DNA of 64,000 nt, taken from the NCBI RefSeq assembly GCF_001693485.1, contig NZ_MAXC01000013.1, forward strand, positions 43,421 through 107,420, given 5' to 3'. The notes beneath the pieces were generated by a model that worked only from the letters and a program-made list of their open reading frames with translations, did no database searches and was not told the DNA's origin. Within the stretch, counting starts at the first letter, position 1. Every line of letters starts with the position of its first letter. The translations under genes and the position numbers were made by a program. This DNA is from Bradyrhizobium sp. LMTR 3. Its GTDB lineage: Bacteria > Pseudomonadota > Alphaproteobacteria > Rhizobiales > Xanthobacteraceae. Shown here piece after piece: positions 16,138-25,286 of the stretch.

Positions 16138-18372
16138 TCACCTCGCGACTTTCCGACGTGTCCCCGGGCGTCCGACCAGGGGACGGAGCGCGTTGACGAT
16201 GGCGGATGCAAATTCGGGTTCGTTGATGTTGCGCCTGATGCGGATGAGCTGGCGGTTGCCGGTCTGGCGCACGCTGCGTTCCAGCGCTGTAAACAGCGCC
16301 GCGTCGGCTTCCGGATCCCAGAACGGCTGGCCCAGCGCGTCGAGTGCGGAGACGCCGCCTTCCGGCAGGAAGAAGCGCACCGGCCCGTCCATCCGGTTGA
16401 GTCTCTCGCCGATCCAGCGGCCGATGCGGTCGTTCTCTTCCGGCGTGGTGCGCATCAAGGTCACCTGCGGATTGTGAAGGTGGAATTTGCGCTGGCGGTA
16501 GCGTTCGGGAATGGTGTCGGGCGCGCCGAAATTGACCATGTCGAGCGCGCCGGCAGAGCCGATGAAGGGGACGCGGCTGCGGATGATCGCGCCGAAGCGG
16601 TCGTCGGTCGCCGGGAACACGCCGCCCATCAGGAGATCGCAGACTTCCGTCGTCGTGAGATCGACGACGGCCGCGAGCATTCCGGAATCGACCAGCTTTT
16701 CCATCGAGCGTCCGCCGACGCCGGTGGCGTGGAAGACGAGGCACTCGAAATCGTTGCGCAGATCGGCTGCGATCTTCTGCACGGCCGGTGTCGTCACGCC
16801 AAACATGGTGATGCCGACAGCGGGCAACGCAACCCGCGCGTTACGCTCGGCCGCGCCTTGATTTTCGAGACGCGCCTTCACCATGCCGGCGATGGCGTTG
16901 GCGCCGTTAGCGAGCACGGCACGCGAGATCGAATTGAGGCCCTGCACGTCGGTGACCGAATACATCATCGTGATATCGGCAGGCCCGACATAAGGGCCGA
17001 CATCTCCCGACGCGACGGATGAGATGATGAGTTTCGGAACGCCGACGGGAAGGCCGCGCATGCCCGGCGCGACCAGCGAGGCGCCGCCGGAGCCGCCGGC
17101 TGAGATGATGCCTGCGACATTGCCCTGACGGCGCAGCCAGTTGGCGAAGGCATCGGCCATCGCGGTCACCGACGCGCCGCGATCGGAGCCGAATACGCCC
17201 GACCCGCCGCGGCCATGGTTGAGCGCGATTTCCTGGGCGGAGACGTCGCAGGTGGAGAGCTTGCCGCTGGTGGAGACATCGACCAGGCGCGTCCGCAAAT
17301 CGTGTCCGGCGACCACGTCGCGGATGAAGCGCAGCTCCTCGCCCTTGGTGTCGAGGGTGCCGACGACGAGAACCACGGGTGGTCCGGACGCGGTTTGAAC
17401 GACGGCACCGGCCTGGCGTTTCTGCCGTGCGGCGTCTTCAATCCGGGTGATGCCCGTCGAAAGTGTGCGCGCGGCTGCCTCGATGCGCGCAATCGGTGCC
17501 GGCTGCGACCAGCGCGTCGGCAGCGTGGGATTGGAGATATAGATGCGGATTGGCGCTGCGCTCGACGCGCGCGGCGGTGCGGGCTGTGCCTTCTCCGCGC
17601 TCGCATCTGGAGCTTCGATGTCCGCTTCCGGATCGGCGTGGACTCCAACGACTCCAACACCGAGCAGGCGTTGTTGCAACTCGCGGTCGGCGGCAAGGCG
17701 CGCGGAGTCGATGATGCGATTGATGCGGCCATTGACCATGATCGCGACGTTCTTCGAAATCGCCGTCGCGACGCCGATGTTCTGCTCGATCACCAGCACC
17801 GACATCTCGCCGTCTTCGGCAAGCCGCACCAGCATTTCCTCGACCTGGGCGACGATGACAGGCGCAAGGCCTTCGGTCGGCTCGTCCATGATGAGGAGAT
17901 GCGGATTGGTCAGAAGCGCGCGCGAGATCGCCAGCATCTGCTGTTCGCCGCCCGAGAGCTGGGCGCCGCCATGGTCCTTGCGTTCGGCAAGGCGGGGAAA
18001 CGTCTGGTAGATGCGATCGATGGTCCAGACGCCGCGCCGCATCCCGGCCGCCAGCCGCAGATGTTCGTCCACGCTGAGCGAGCGCCACAGCCGTCGCCCT
18101 TGCGGAACGTAGCCGACACCTGCTTGCGCGATCCTCGCCGGGCTGAGGCGGGTGATGTCCTCGCCGCGGACGCGAACCGAACCACCGCTCGCCCGCAGCA
18201 AGCCCATGATGGTCTTGCACAGGGTCGTCTTGCCCATGCCGTTGCGGCCGACCACCGAGAACACGCCTGAATCCAGCGTCAGGTCGACGCCCTGCAAGGC
18301 ATGCGAATGGCCGTAATAGACATCGAGGCCCCGGACTTCGAGGGCAGGCGCTGAACGGCTGAAATCACTCAT
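16138..18372 (-). CDS. LivF-type ABC ATPase fused to Tm-1-like UPF0261 domain
   Basis: This 744-residue protein joins two unrelated modules. Residues 1-about 240 are a complete LivF-type ATPase: Walker [10 protein letters not shown], signature LSGGEQQM, Walker [15 protein letters not shown] linker of about 90 residues rich in Ala/Pro/Glu follows. Residues about 332-740 are a UPF0261/Tm-1-like domain ([54 protein letters not shown]). The ATG at 18372 overlaps the LivG stop by 8 bp. The stand-alone TIM-barrel partner follows after 2 bp. The fusion suggests that the UPF0261 activity is physically tied to the importer. Confidence 0.88.
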   Translation of the reverse strand: MSDFSRSAPALEVRGLDVYYGHSHALQGVDLTLDSGVFSVVGRNGMGKTTLCKTIMGLLRASGGSVRVRGEDITRLSPARIAQAGVGYVPQGRRLWRSLSVDEHLRLAAGMRRGVWTIDRIYQTFPRLAERKDHGGAQLSGGEQQMLAISRALLTNPHLLIMDEPTEGLAPVIVAQVEEMLVRLAEDGEMSVLVIEQNIGVATAISKNVAIMVNGRINRIIDSARLAADRELQQRLLGVGVVGVHADPEADIEAPDASAEKAQPAPPRASSAAPIRIYISNPTLPTRWSQPAPIARIEAAARTLSTGITRIEDAARQKRQAGAVVQTASGPPVVLVVGTLDTKGEELRFIRDVVAGHDLRTRLVDVSTSGKLSTCDVSAQEIALNHGRGGSGVFGSDRGASVTAMADAFANWLRRQGNVAGIISAGGSGGASLVAPGMRGLPVGVPKLIISSVASGDVGPYVGPADITMMYSVTDVQGLNSISRAVLANGANAIAGMVKARLENQGAAERNARVALPAVGITMFGVTTPAVQKIAADLRNDFECLVFHATGVGGRSMEKLVDSGMLAAVVDLTTTEVCDLLMGGVFPATDDRFGAIIRSRVPFIGSAGALDMVNFGAPDTIPERYRQRKFHLHNPQVTLMRTTPEENDRIGRWIGERLNRMDGPVRFFLPEGGVSALDALGQPFWDPEADAALFTALERSVRQTGNRQLIRIRRNINEPEFASAIVNALRPLVGRPGTRRKVAR

Positions 18373-19147
18373 GGCCGGCCCCCAGATAGAGTTCCTGCAC
18401 CTCGGGGTCGGCTTCGATCTCGTGCGGCAGGCCTTCCTTGAAGACACGGCCGTTGTGCATCATCGTGACGCTTTCGACGACGCGAAGCGCGACATCCATG
18501 TCGTGCTCGATGATGATGTAGCCGATATGGGCGGGCAGCGACGTCAGGATATCGATCAGTTCGCGCCGCTCGGTGGGGGAGAGGCCTGCGGCCGGTTCGT
18601 CGAACAGGATGAAGCGCGGCGCGCCGGCGAGCGCGAGCGCGATCTCGAGCTGGCGCTGCTGGCCATGCGCGAGCTCCGCGACCCGCTGCTCCCTCACCGA
18701 TGTCAGGTGCACCGCCTGGATCAGCGCCTCTGTCGCATGCATGAGGGCATCGTTCGCGCCCGGGCGCAGCGGAGAAAACCGTCCGCGAGAAACGCCGCGG
18801 CAGGCGAGGTAGACGTTGTCCCTCACCGTAAGGCCGGGGAACAGTGCTGATATCTGGTACGTGCGGCGCAGGCCGCGCCTGATACGCTCATAGGGCGGGA
18901 AGTCGGTAATGTCCTCGCCGAAGAAGCGGATGGTGCCGGAGGAAGGCGGAAAGTCGCCGGTCACGCAATTGAACAGCGTGGTCTTGCCGGCGCCGTTGGA
19001 GCCGAGCACGGCGCGGCGTTCGCCTGGGCGAACCGTGATGGTGACGTCGGTCAGCGCCGCGAGCGCGCCGAACAGCCGCGTCACGCCGCGCAGCTCCAGC
19101 GCGGCGCCGGCGCCGACAGCCGAAAAGCGTGGTGCGGCGTTATCCAT
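18365..19147 (-). CDS. livG: Branched-chain amino acid-type ABC transporter ATPase LivG
   Basis: This 260-residue ATPase has Walker A GSNGAGKTTLFNCVTG, the LivG-type insertion with IRRGLRRTYQISALFPGLTVRDN, signature LAHGQQRQLEIA and Walker B FILFDEPAAGLSP. It overlaps LivM upstream by 8 bp and the LivF fusion downstream by 8 bp. It energises uptake with the fused LivF. The family transports branched-chain amino acids, amides, urea or aromatic acids; the operon context argues for an aromatic or heterocyclic substrate. Confidence 0.93.
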   Translation of the reverse strand: MDNAAPRFSAVGAGAALELRGVTRLFGALAALTDVTITVRPGERRAVLGSNGAGKTTLFNCVTGDFPPSSGTIRFFGEDITDFPPYERIRRGLRRTYQISALFPGLTVRDNVYLACRGVSRGRFSPLRPGANDALMHATEALIQAVHLTSVREQRVAELAHGQQRQLEIALALAGAPRFILFDEPAAGLSPTERRELIDILTSLPAHIGYIIIEHDMDVALRVVESVTMMHNGRVFKEGLPHEIEADPEVQELYLGAGHE

Positions 19148-20222
19148 GGCCGTGGCCTCCGCCCGCGCGTTTATCGGCGGCCGCCGCGCCGCGGCGCCAC
19201 CGCTCCCATAGCCCGATCACGCCATCCGACGACCAGAACACGATGGCGAGGAAGCCGAGGCCGATCAGCAGCCGGAAGCGGTTGCCATCGAGGCCGAACT
19301 TGACCAATAGATCGAGCGCGAAGGTACGCAGGATGACGAAGATGAAGGCGCCGATAAAGGGCCCGACGGGGCGGGTGATGCCGCCGACCACGGCGATGAT
19401 CAGGATGTCGATGCAGGCGCCGACGCTGACCGAGCCGGGCGAAATCTGCCGGTAGTTCCAGACCTGCAGGACGCCGCCCAGTGCAGCGATGAAGGCCGCG
19501 AAGGCGTAGGCCGCCACACGGTGCGCGTTGACGTTAAAGCCGAGGGCGGCCATGCGGCGGGGATTGTCGCGCACGCCCTGCAGCGCGAGGCCGAAAGGCG
19601 CGCGCGAGACATATTGAACGGCGAAATAGCAAAACGCCGCGACGCCCAGCGTGACGTAGTAGAAGGGAATATCGGAGCGCCAGTCGATGCCCCAGAAGCG
19701 CGGCGTGGCGATGGTGTTGATGCCGGTGTGGCCGCCGAAGATCGCCCAGTTCTGGTTGGTGAAATAGTAGAAGGCCGCGCCGATCGCGAGCGTGATCATG
19801 ATGGTGTAGATGCCCTCGGTGCGCACCGCGAGCGCGCCACCGAGCGTGCCGAAGGCCGTGGCCAGAATGAGCGCCATCGGCGTTGCGAGCCACCATGGCC
19901 AGCCAAGGCTGATATTGGTGTTGGCGCTCATGCCGAACACCGCGACCATGTAAGCGGCAAAGCCGGCTACGGTGAGCTGCATCAGGCTGACCATGCCGCC
20001 ATAGCCCGCCAGGAACATCAGGCTGAGGGCTACGGTCCCGAGGATCAGCGTCGTGGCAAAGATCTCGATCAGGAAGAAGCCGTTGGCGATGAACGGCATG
20101 ATCAAGAGGATCACGGCCACCAGCCAGACAGCCGGCTTGTTGAATTCCGGCCATGCCAACAACACCGCGCGCACTTTTGCCGGCTGACTGGTCTCTTGAT
20201 GCGCGCCCTGGACCAACGACAT
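19140..20222 (-). CDS. livM: Branched-chain amino acid-type ABC permease LivM
   Basis: This roughly 360-residue membrane protein has many hydrophobic helices from about residue 28 on. It carries the LivM motif GRLALRG-like segment APFGLALQGVRDNPRRMAALGFNV and the conserved GGITRPVGPFIGAF. I prefer ATG 20222 (MSLVQGAH), which lies directly after the LivH stop (20224); another in-frame ATG is 15 bp upstream inside livH. It forms the translocation pore with LivH. Confidence 0.92.
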   Translation of the reverse strand: MSLVQGAHQETSQPAKVRAVLLAWPEFNKPAVWLVAVILLIMPFIANGFFLIEIFATTLILGTVALSLMFLAGYGGMVSLMQLTVAGFAAYMVAVFGMSANTNISLGWPWWLATPMALILATAFGTLGGALAVRTEGIYTIMITLAIGAAFYYFTNQNWAIFGGHTGINTIATPRFWGIDWRSDIPFYYVTLGVAAFCYFAVQYVSRAPFGLALQGVRDNPRRMAALGFNVNAHRVAAYAFAAFIAALGGVLQVWNYRQISPGSVSVGACIDILIIAVVGGITRPVGPFIGAFIFVILRTFALDLLVKFGLDGNRFRLLIGLGFLAIVFWSSDGVIGLWERWRRGAAAADKRAGGGHGHG

Positions 20223-20223
20223 G

Positions 20224-21234
20224 TCAGCGCCTCGCAAGGAGGCCCTGCGGCCGCAGCGCCAGCACCAGCACCATGATGAGGAAGGTCACGACGATCGCGT
20301 AGGTCGGGATGTAGACGGAGCCGAGCTGCTCGGCGAGGCCGATGATGACGGCGCCCAGCGCCGCGCCCGGGATCGATCCCATGCCGCCGACAATGACGAC
20401 GACGAGGGAAGCCAGCAGAAAGCGGGTATCCTCGCCGGGCGAAAGCGACTGGAAGGTTCCGCCGACGACGCCCGCGATGCCGGCAAGGCCGGCGCCAAGC
20501 GCGAACACGGCAACGAAGACGAGCTGGATCGGCACGCCGGTCGCCGCGAGCATGTCGCGGTCATCGACGCCGGCGCGCACCATCATGCCGACGCGGGTTC
20601 GGTTGAGCGCCAGCCACATCGCGATGCCGATCACGATCGCCGCGACCAAGATCACGAGCCGCACCAGCGGATAGCGCAGATAGACCGCCTCACCCGACGA
20701 TCTGACCGCGGTGACCAGCGGCAATTCGATCGGGCCGACCAGCCAGTTCGGCGTCTGGATCTGATAGAAGTCACCACCGAAGGCCCACAGCATCAGATCG
20801 GCAAACACGATCGAGAGACCGATCGTGACCATGGTCTGGCGCAGATCCTGCCCTTCCATGCGGCGGAAGACGATGATTTGCAAGGCGATGCCGACCAAAG
20901 CTACCGCGACAAATGCGATGATGAAACCGAGGATCCAGGAGCCGGTCCAGGCGCTGATGGCGTAACCGACATAGCCGCCGAACAGATAAAGCGAGCCATG
21001 CGCCAGATTGACGTTGCGCATCAGGCCGAAGATGAGCGTGAAGCCGCTGGCCACCAGGAAGTAAAGGCTGCCGAGCGTGATCCCGTTGAACAGGGCGTTG
21101 AGAAAGACCCGCTTCCTGCCGATCGCCTCTTCGAGGCCGGGCGGCCAGACGGCAAGGATCAGCCACAACAGCACCGCGACCGCGATCAGCAGGATCAGCG
21201 CCCATGCCGGATGGCGTTCGATGAATCGTGTCAC
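20224..21234 (-). CDS. livH: Branched-chain amino acid-type ABC permease LivH
   Basis: This 336-residue polytopic membrane protein contains FLNALFNGITLGSLYFLVASGFTLIFGLMRNVNLAHG, the hallmark start of LivH permeases, followed by VGMMVRAGVDDRDMLAATGV and a C-terminal LRPQGLLARR. It is longer at the N-terminus than many LivH proteins, with an extra hydrophobic segment at about 10-32. It begins 128 bp downstream of the AraC gene and is followed at once by livM. Confidence 0.93.
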   Translation of the reverse strand: MTRFIERHPAWALILLIAVAVLLWLILAVWPPGLEEAIGRKRVFLNALFNGITLGSLYFLVASGFTLIFGLMRNVNLAHGSLYLFGGYVGYAISAWTGSWILGFIIAFVAVALVGIALQIIVFRRMEGQDLRQTMVTIGLSIVFADLMLWAFGGDFYQIQTPNWLVGPIELPLVTAVRSSGEAVYLRYPLVRLVILVAAIVIGIAMWLALNRTRVGMMVRAGVDDRDMLAATGVPIQLVFVAVFALGAGLAGIAGVVGGTFQSLSPGEDTRFLLASLVVVIVGGMGSIPGAALGAVIIGLAEQLGSVYIPTYAIVVTFLIMVLVLALRPQGLLARR

Positions 21235-21362
21235 GGTAGCAGCCCGGCCGTCGACATACCGTCCTCCCAGACGCCGCGGCCGTTTCGGCTCGCGTTTGGG
21301 GCATCCTAACGGCGCCGCGGACCTTGCACTTGATTGTCAGTATCTTTTCGCACCAGTTGCGC

Positions 21363-22190
21363 TCAGGGGCGCAAGACTTTGGCGGCGCGACGGTATTCGG
21401 TCGGCGCCATCCCGACATTTGCCGCGAAGAAGCGGGTGAACCCGCTCTGGGAGGAGAAGCCGAGATCGAAGCCGATATCGGCGATCGGCACTTCGGTCGC
21501 GACCAGGGCGTCCAGCGCCTGTTCCATGATCAGTGTATTGAGATAGAGGTTTGGCGTGACGCCGGTCTGGGTGCGGAACAGCCGGTAGAAGTGCGGGCGC
21601 GACAGCCCGGAGGCCCGCGCGATGGAATCCAGCTCGATCTCAGCGCCCGGGCTTTCGGACATCAGCTTGATGGATTTACGGACGCGAAAGTCGGTGACGG
21701 CGGTGGCGGTGCGCGTCTCCTGCACCGGCTCGGACGTCTGCCAGCTTTCGTCATAACAACTGTCGATCAACTGCCTGAGCTCGCAATCGAGGCTGCTCAG
21801 CGAAGGCGCGCCGCACACCAGCGCGGCAGAGCGGCGAATATGCCGGTCGAGCGTGGCCGTACGCTTGAAGCAGGTGCGGCCGAACCGCAGGCTGTGGGCG
21901 CGGGCCGCGTCGGGGGCGAACCATTCGGCGTTGACGTAAAGCACGAAGAAGATCGCCCCGTTCTCCATGTCCGTCGGGACAAAGTTGTGCGGTTCCCAAG
22001 GGTTGACGGCAACGATTGAGTCTTCCGCAAGCAGCCATCGCTCGTCGCACACGTCGATGCGCGCTGGCGTTCCACCGACATGAAAAATCAGGTGCCCTTC
22101 GCGATGCGCGTGCATGTTGAAGGGGCGGTTCAACTGATAGACCGTCGCGCGACCGAACCGGCCGTGGAAGACGGCGAGAGCCTTGCTCAT
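21363..22190 (-). CDS. AraC-family transcriptional regulator
   Basis: This 275-residue regulator has an N-terminal cupin-like sensor domain (HAHREGHLIFHVGG) and a C-terminal double helix-turn-helix domain (LDSIARASGLSRPHFYRLF and IGFDLGFSSQSGFTRFF). It lies between the binding-protein gene and livH on the same strand. This suggests that it controls the operon in response to the transported compound or a metabolite. The gap downstream (about 128 bp) and upstream (138 bp) could each hold promoters. Confidence 0.9.
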   Translation of the reverse strand: MSKALAVFHGRFGRATVYQLNRPFNMHAHREGHLIFHVGGTPARIDVCDERWLLAEDSIVAVNPWEPHNFVPTDMENGAIFFVLYVNAEWFAPDAARAHSLRFGRTCFKRTATLDRHIRRSAALVCGAPSLSSLDCELRQLIDSCYDESWQTSEPVQETRTATAVTDFRVRKSIKLMSESPGAEIELDSIARASGLSRPHFYRLFRTQTGVTPNLYLNTLIMEQALDALVATEVPIADIGFDLGFSSQSGFTRFFAANVGMAPTEYRRAAKVLRP

Positions 22191-22328
22191 GCCTTCCCTC
22201 CCGCGGGATGTTCTTGTCTTTTCAACCAGCGTTCAACATCCGCCGCGAGAATGCAAGGGTAGATCACATGCTGCCCGGCCGTGCCCGGGCCCCGGCATGA
22301 CCGGGACCCGTTCGCAAATGCGAAGAGG

Positions 22329-23579
22329 TCAGTACTTCTTGCACTCCGGAACCGTCCGGCTCGGCAGCCCGATCTTGGAGAACACCGCCGGGTCGTAGCC
22401 GAGCGTCTGGTTCACGTTCGGAATGACCTTCACGACCTTGCTGAAGAGGGCGCCCTTGCCGTCATCCACCACTTCGGTGACGAAGTTGGTTCCGATCGCC
22501 TGGCGGTTGGAGTCGAGCTTGATCTTGCCGTTGGGCGCATCGAGCTCGATCTTGGCGAGGGCTTCCTTGAGCTTGGCCTGGTTGTTGCTGAGGTCGCCGT
22601 TGACCTGACGCAGCGCCAGGATGAGCGCCATCGTCGAGTTGTAGTAGTTGGTGGCGAGCAGTGACGGGCTGGGGAACCGCTTGTTCGGCGGGAAGGCGTC
22701 CTGATAGGCCTTCACGAATTTCTGCCAGCCCGCATCATCCCAGGTATCGGCCTGGCCGCTCGCCGCGATGGTCCCGAGCAGCGCATTCTTGGCGTTACCC
22801 TTGGCGGAGAGGATGGTCTGGTCGACCATGATCGAGCCGCCCATCAGATGCGCCTTGCCGCCGGCCTGCTGATATTGGTTCAGGAAATTGACGGCATCCG
22901 CGCCGCCAAGGCCGAGATAGATCGCGTCGACGTCGTCGGGCAGGGCGGCGATGACGGAGGCAAAGTCCTTGGTGCCGAGCGGCACCCATTGCCGGTTGGT
23001 AACCTGTCCGCCGGCGCCGCAGAACTCGAGCACGAGCCCGAACACCTGGGTGTAGATGAACGAATAGTCTTCGCCGACCGTTGCGATCTTCCGGTACTTC
23101 TTGGTCTCATAGGCGTATTTGCCAAGGCCCACCTGCCACTGGGCGCCGTCCATGTTGTAGCGGAAGAAGTTCGGCGCCGGGTCGACATAAGTGGTTTCCT
23201 GCGCGCCGGAAGCAGCATTCACAAAGGTCAGCTCGGGGCGCGTCTTGGCAAAGTTCTTGACCGCAATGCCTTCGTCACCGGACAGGGGTGAAAGCAGGAT
23301 CTGGACCTTGTCCTGTTCGATCAGCTTGCGCACGGCGCGAACCGCGGAGTCCGGCGTGGCATCCGTCGAAGCGATGATGAACTCGATTTCCTTGTCGCCG
23401 ACCTTCTTGCTTAGCGTGTTGATCGCCGTCTGGTGCCCGCGGATTCCGTCCTCGCCGAGCACCGTATAGGTGCCTTCGAGGGTCGCAGTGACGCCAACCT
23501 TGATCTTCTCTTGAGCTAAGGCGGCGCCGGAAAGCAACAGGCTGCTCAGCGCGACCAGTCCCGCACAGCTTTTAAACAT
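22329..23579 (-). CDS. Branched-chain amino acid-type ABC substrate-binding protein
   Basis: This 416-residue periplasmic protein has a signal peptide (MFKSCAGLVALSSLLLSGAA, cleavage after ALAQ) followed by KIKVGVTATLEGTYTVLGEDG, the usual opening of type I periplasmic binding proteins of the Liv family. Both lobes continue through FTQVFG-like and YNSTMALILALRQV segments. The start is ATG 23579; the frame extends upstream to 23642 without merit. It is the first gene of the long minus-strand run and should determine ligand specificity for LivHMGF. Confidence 0.92.
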   Translation of the reverse strand: MFKSCAGLVALSSLLLSGAALAQEKIKVGVTATLEGTYTVLGEDGIRGHQTAINTLSKKVGDKEIEFIIASTDATPDSAVRAVRKLIEQDKVQILLSPLSGDEGIAVKNFAKTRPELTFVNAASGAQETTYVDPAPNFFRYNMDGAQWQVGLGKYAYETKKYRKIATVGEDYSFIYTQVFGLVLEFCGAGGQVTNRQWVPLGTKDFASVIAALPDDVDAIYLGLGGADAVNFLNQYQQAGGKAHLMGGSIMVDQTILSAKGNAKNALLGTIAASGQADTWDDAGWQKFVKAYQDAFPPNKRFPSPSLLATNYYNSTMALILALRQVNGDLSNNQAKLKEALAKIELDAPNGKIKLDSNRQAIGTNFVTEVVDDGKGALFSKVVKVIPNVNQTLGYDPAVFSKIGLPSRTVPECKKY

Positions 23580-23855
23580 CGAACCCCTCCCTTGTATCGC
23601 CAGTTTTTGTATAGGTCGTTCCGAAATCGTCATGCCCTTCACAATGCATTGCGACCGGGACCGCCGGGCGAAAACTAGCCGATGACTGAGGCGGCGCGCG
23701 CAGCTTCGCCTGCTGCAACTTGACCGGTAGTCTCATTTTGCATGCTGCGCCGCGACGAGATTTGGGGCGATTCAGGGCGCAGGGTCGAGGGGGCGGGCAG
23801 GTTTGAAGATGGCTGCGAGAGCGCAGGAGGCCTTCCGAGCCGAGGCTGGCGAAGC
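23580..23855 (-). promoter_or_regulatory. Gap before the operon, presumed promoter region
   Basis: This 276-bp non-coding stretch lies between the MATE stop and the binding-protein start. As the first substantial gap before the 23-kb minus-strand run, it should hold the main promoter. I see no confident -35/-10 pair or clear AraC half-sites by eye. Confidence 0.45.
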
Positions 23856-23866
23856 CTAGCCGGCTC
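23837..23866 (-). terminator. Hairpin straddling the MATE stop codon
   Basis: GAGCCG (23837-23842) pairs with CGGCTC (23861-23866), with an inner GGCT/AGCC stem. The hairpin overlaps the TAG stop of the MATE gene. No T tract follows on the minus strand, so it may be a weak or Rho-dependent end. Confidence 0.35.
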
Positions 23867-25286
23867 GCCCCCAGCCACGGAGCCAAAGCGCAGATGCGAC
23901 GATGCCCCCGGAAACGATCGAGCCCGCGGCAACGGTAATGAAGAGCTCCCGCAATCCGCCGCCAAGATAAGCAACGACGAGCCAGCCAATTCCCGCCGCG
24001 ATGAGCAGCCGGACGGTTCCCCCGAGAACCGGCCACATCACGCGGCCTGCGCCCTGGCCTGCGAAGTAGAGCAGCATTCCGAGACCCGCCACGCCGTAGA
24101 AGGGCGCTACGTTGCGGAAATAGATCGAACCGGCGGCAAGAACCTCGGGCTCCGTGCTGAACAGCGTCAGCCAGGCGTGTGGAAATATCGTCACGACAAG
24201 TCCGAGGAGTTCGGTGACACCGGCCGCAAAAAACGCGGCAATCCAGGCGATGCGCTCCGCCCGCCTGATCTGACCCGCACCGATGTTGACCCCGACCATC
24301 GTGAGCGCTGCGCTGCCAAGCGCGAAGAGCAGCGGAATCTGGATGTAGTCGAGGCGCGACGCAATTCCGTAGCCTGCGATGGCGTCAGTGCCGAACAGTC
24401 CGACGGCGCCGGTGACCAGGACGACAGTCAAATTGGACTGAATGGTGCCGATGGCCGACAACCCGCCGACGCCAAGAATATCGCCGAGCTGCCGCCACTT
24501 GATGAGGCGCACGTCGAATGGCAGACGCAACGAGGCGCGGGCGGAGCGCATGTAGACGATCAACACGAGCGCACCGACGAGATAGTAGACGACGACGGCA
24601 ACGCCGGCTCCCGCTACGCCGAACTCTGGAAAAGGGCCCCAGCCGAAGATCAAGGCCGGCGAAAGCGGAAGCAGCACGAACACGCCCAGCAGAATGACGG
24701 CCGCCGGCGCGACCGTGTTGCCTGCGCCACGAAGAGCCGCCGCCAGAAGGCTGACAATCCAGACAAAGATCGCTCCGAAGAAGACAACGTGGCCATATTC
24801 GAGGGCTGCGCCGAGGGCTCCCGCCTGACCGCCGAGCAAGCGGTAGACGGCCTCGCCGAACAGCCATTCGGCGGCGGCAAAGATCACTCCGAAAGCAATG
24901 GCGAGAACGAGTGCGTTGAGCGCCAGCGCCTCGGCTTCCGCCACTTTGCCGGCGCCCATCGCACGCGCGATTGCCGATGCGACACCACCGCCGATGCCGC
25001 CGTTCGACATCATCTGCATCAGCATGAAGATCGGAAACACCAGGCTGACGCCCGCCAGCGCTTCCGTCCCGAGGAAGCTGACGAAATAGGTCTCCGCGAC
25101 CCCGACCAGGGTTTGCACGACCATGACCACGAGCGTCGGCAGAGCGAGCGTCAGGAGCGTCGGCAGCACGGGGCCCTCGAGCATCGCCCTCTGCTTGACC
25201 TTTGCCGCTTCGTTATCTTTCCGGCTGCCGGCCACGGCCACCGGTCGCGGCAAGGAGGGTTGTTGGGGTGTCAGGGTTGTCATCAT
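23856..25286 (-). CDS. MATE-family efflux transporter
   Basis: This 476-residue protein has about twelve hydrophobic helices starting near residue 38. It carries the internally repeated MATE pattern: LALPTLVVMVVQTLVGVAETYFVSFLG in the first half and GYGIASRLDYIQIPLLFALGSAALTMVGVNIGAGQ in the second. Family members export cationic drugs or metabolites using Na+ or H+ gradients. It starts at ATG 25286, overlapping the stop of the epoxide hydrolase gene by 4 bp (ATGA), so the two are co-translated. Both are divergent from a TetR gene, which probably controls them. Confidence 0.93.
   Translation of the reverse strand: MMTTLTPQQPSLPRPVAVAGSRKDNEAAKVKQRAMLEGPVLPTLLTLALPTLVVMVVQTLVGVAETYFVSFLGTEALAGVSLVFPIFMLMQMMSNGGIGGGVASAIARAMGAGKVAEAEALALNALVLAIAFGVIFAAAEWLFGEAVYRLLGGQAGALGAALEYGHVVFFGAIFVWIVSLLAAALRGAGNTVAPAAVILLGVFVLLPLSPALIFGWGPFPEFGVAGAGVAVVVYYLVGALVLIVYMRSARASLRLPFDVRLIKWRQLGDILGVGGLSAIGTIQSNLTVVLVTGAVGLFGTDAIAGYGIASRLDYIQIPLLFALGSAALTMVGVNIGAGQIRRAERIAWIAAFFAAGVTELLGLVVTIFPHAWLTLFSTEPEVLAAGSIYFRNVAPFYGVAGLGMLLYFAGQGAGRVMWPVLGGTVRLLIAAGIGWLVVAYLGGGLRELFITVAAGSIVSGGIVASALWLRGWGRAG

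Noticed and set aside
16138..16744. Extended start for the TIM-barrel gene up to 16744
   Set aside because: The extension lies inside the UPF0261 coding region; ATG 16135 gives the normal family N-terminus.
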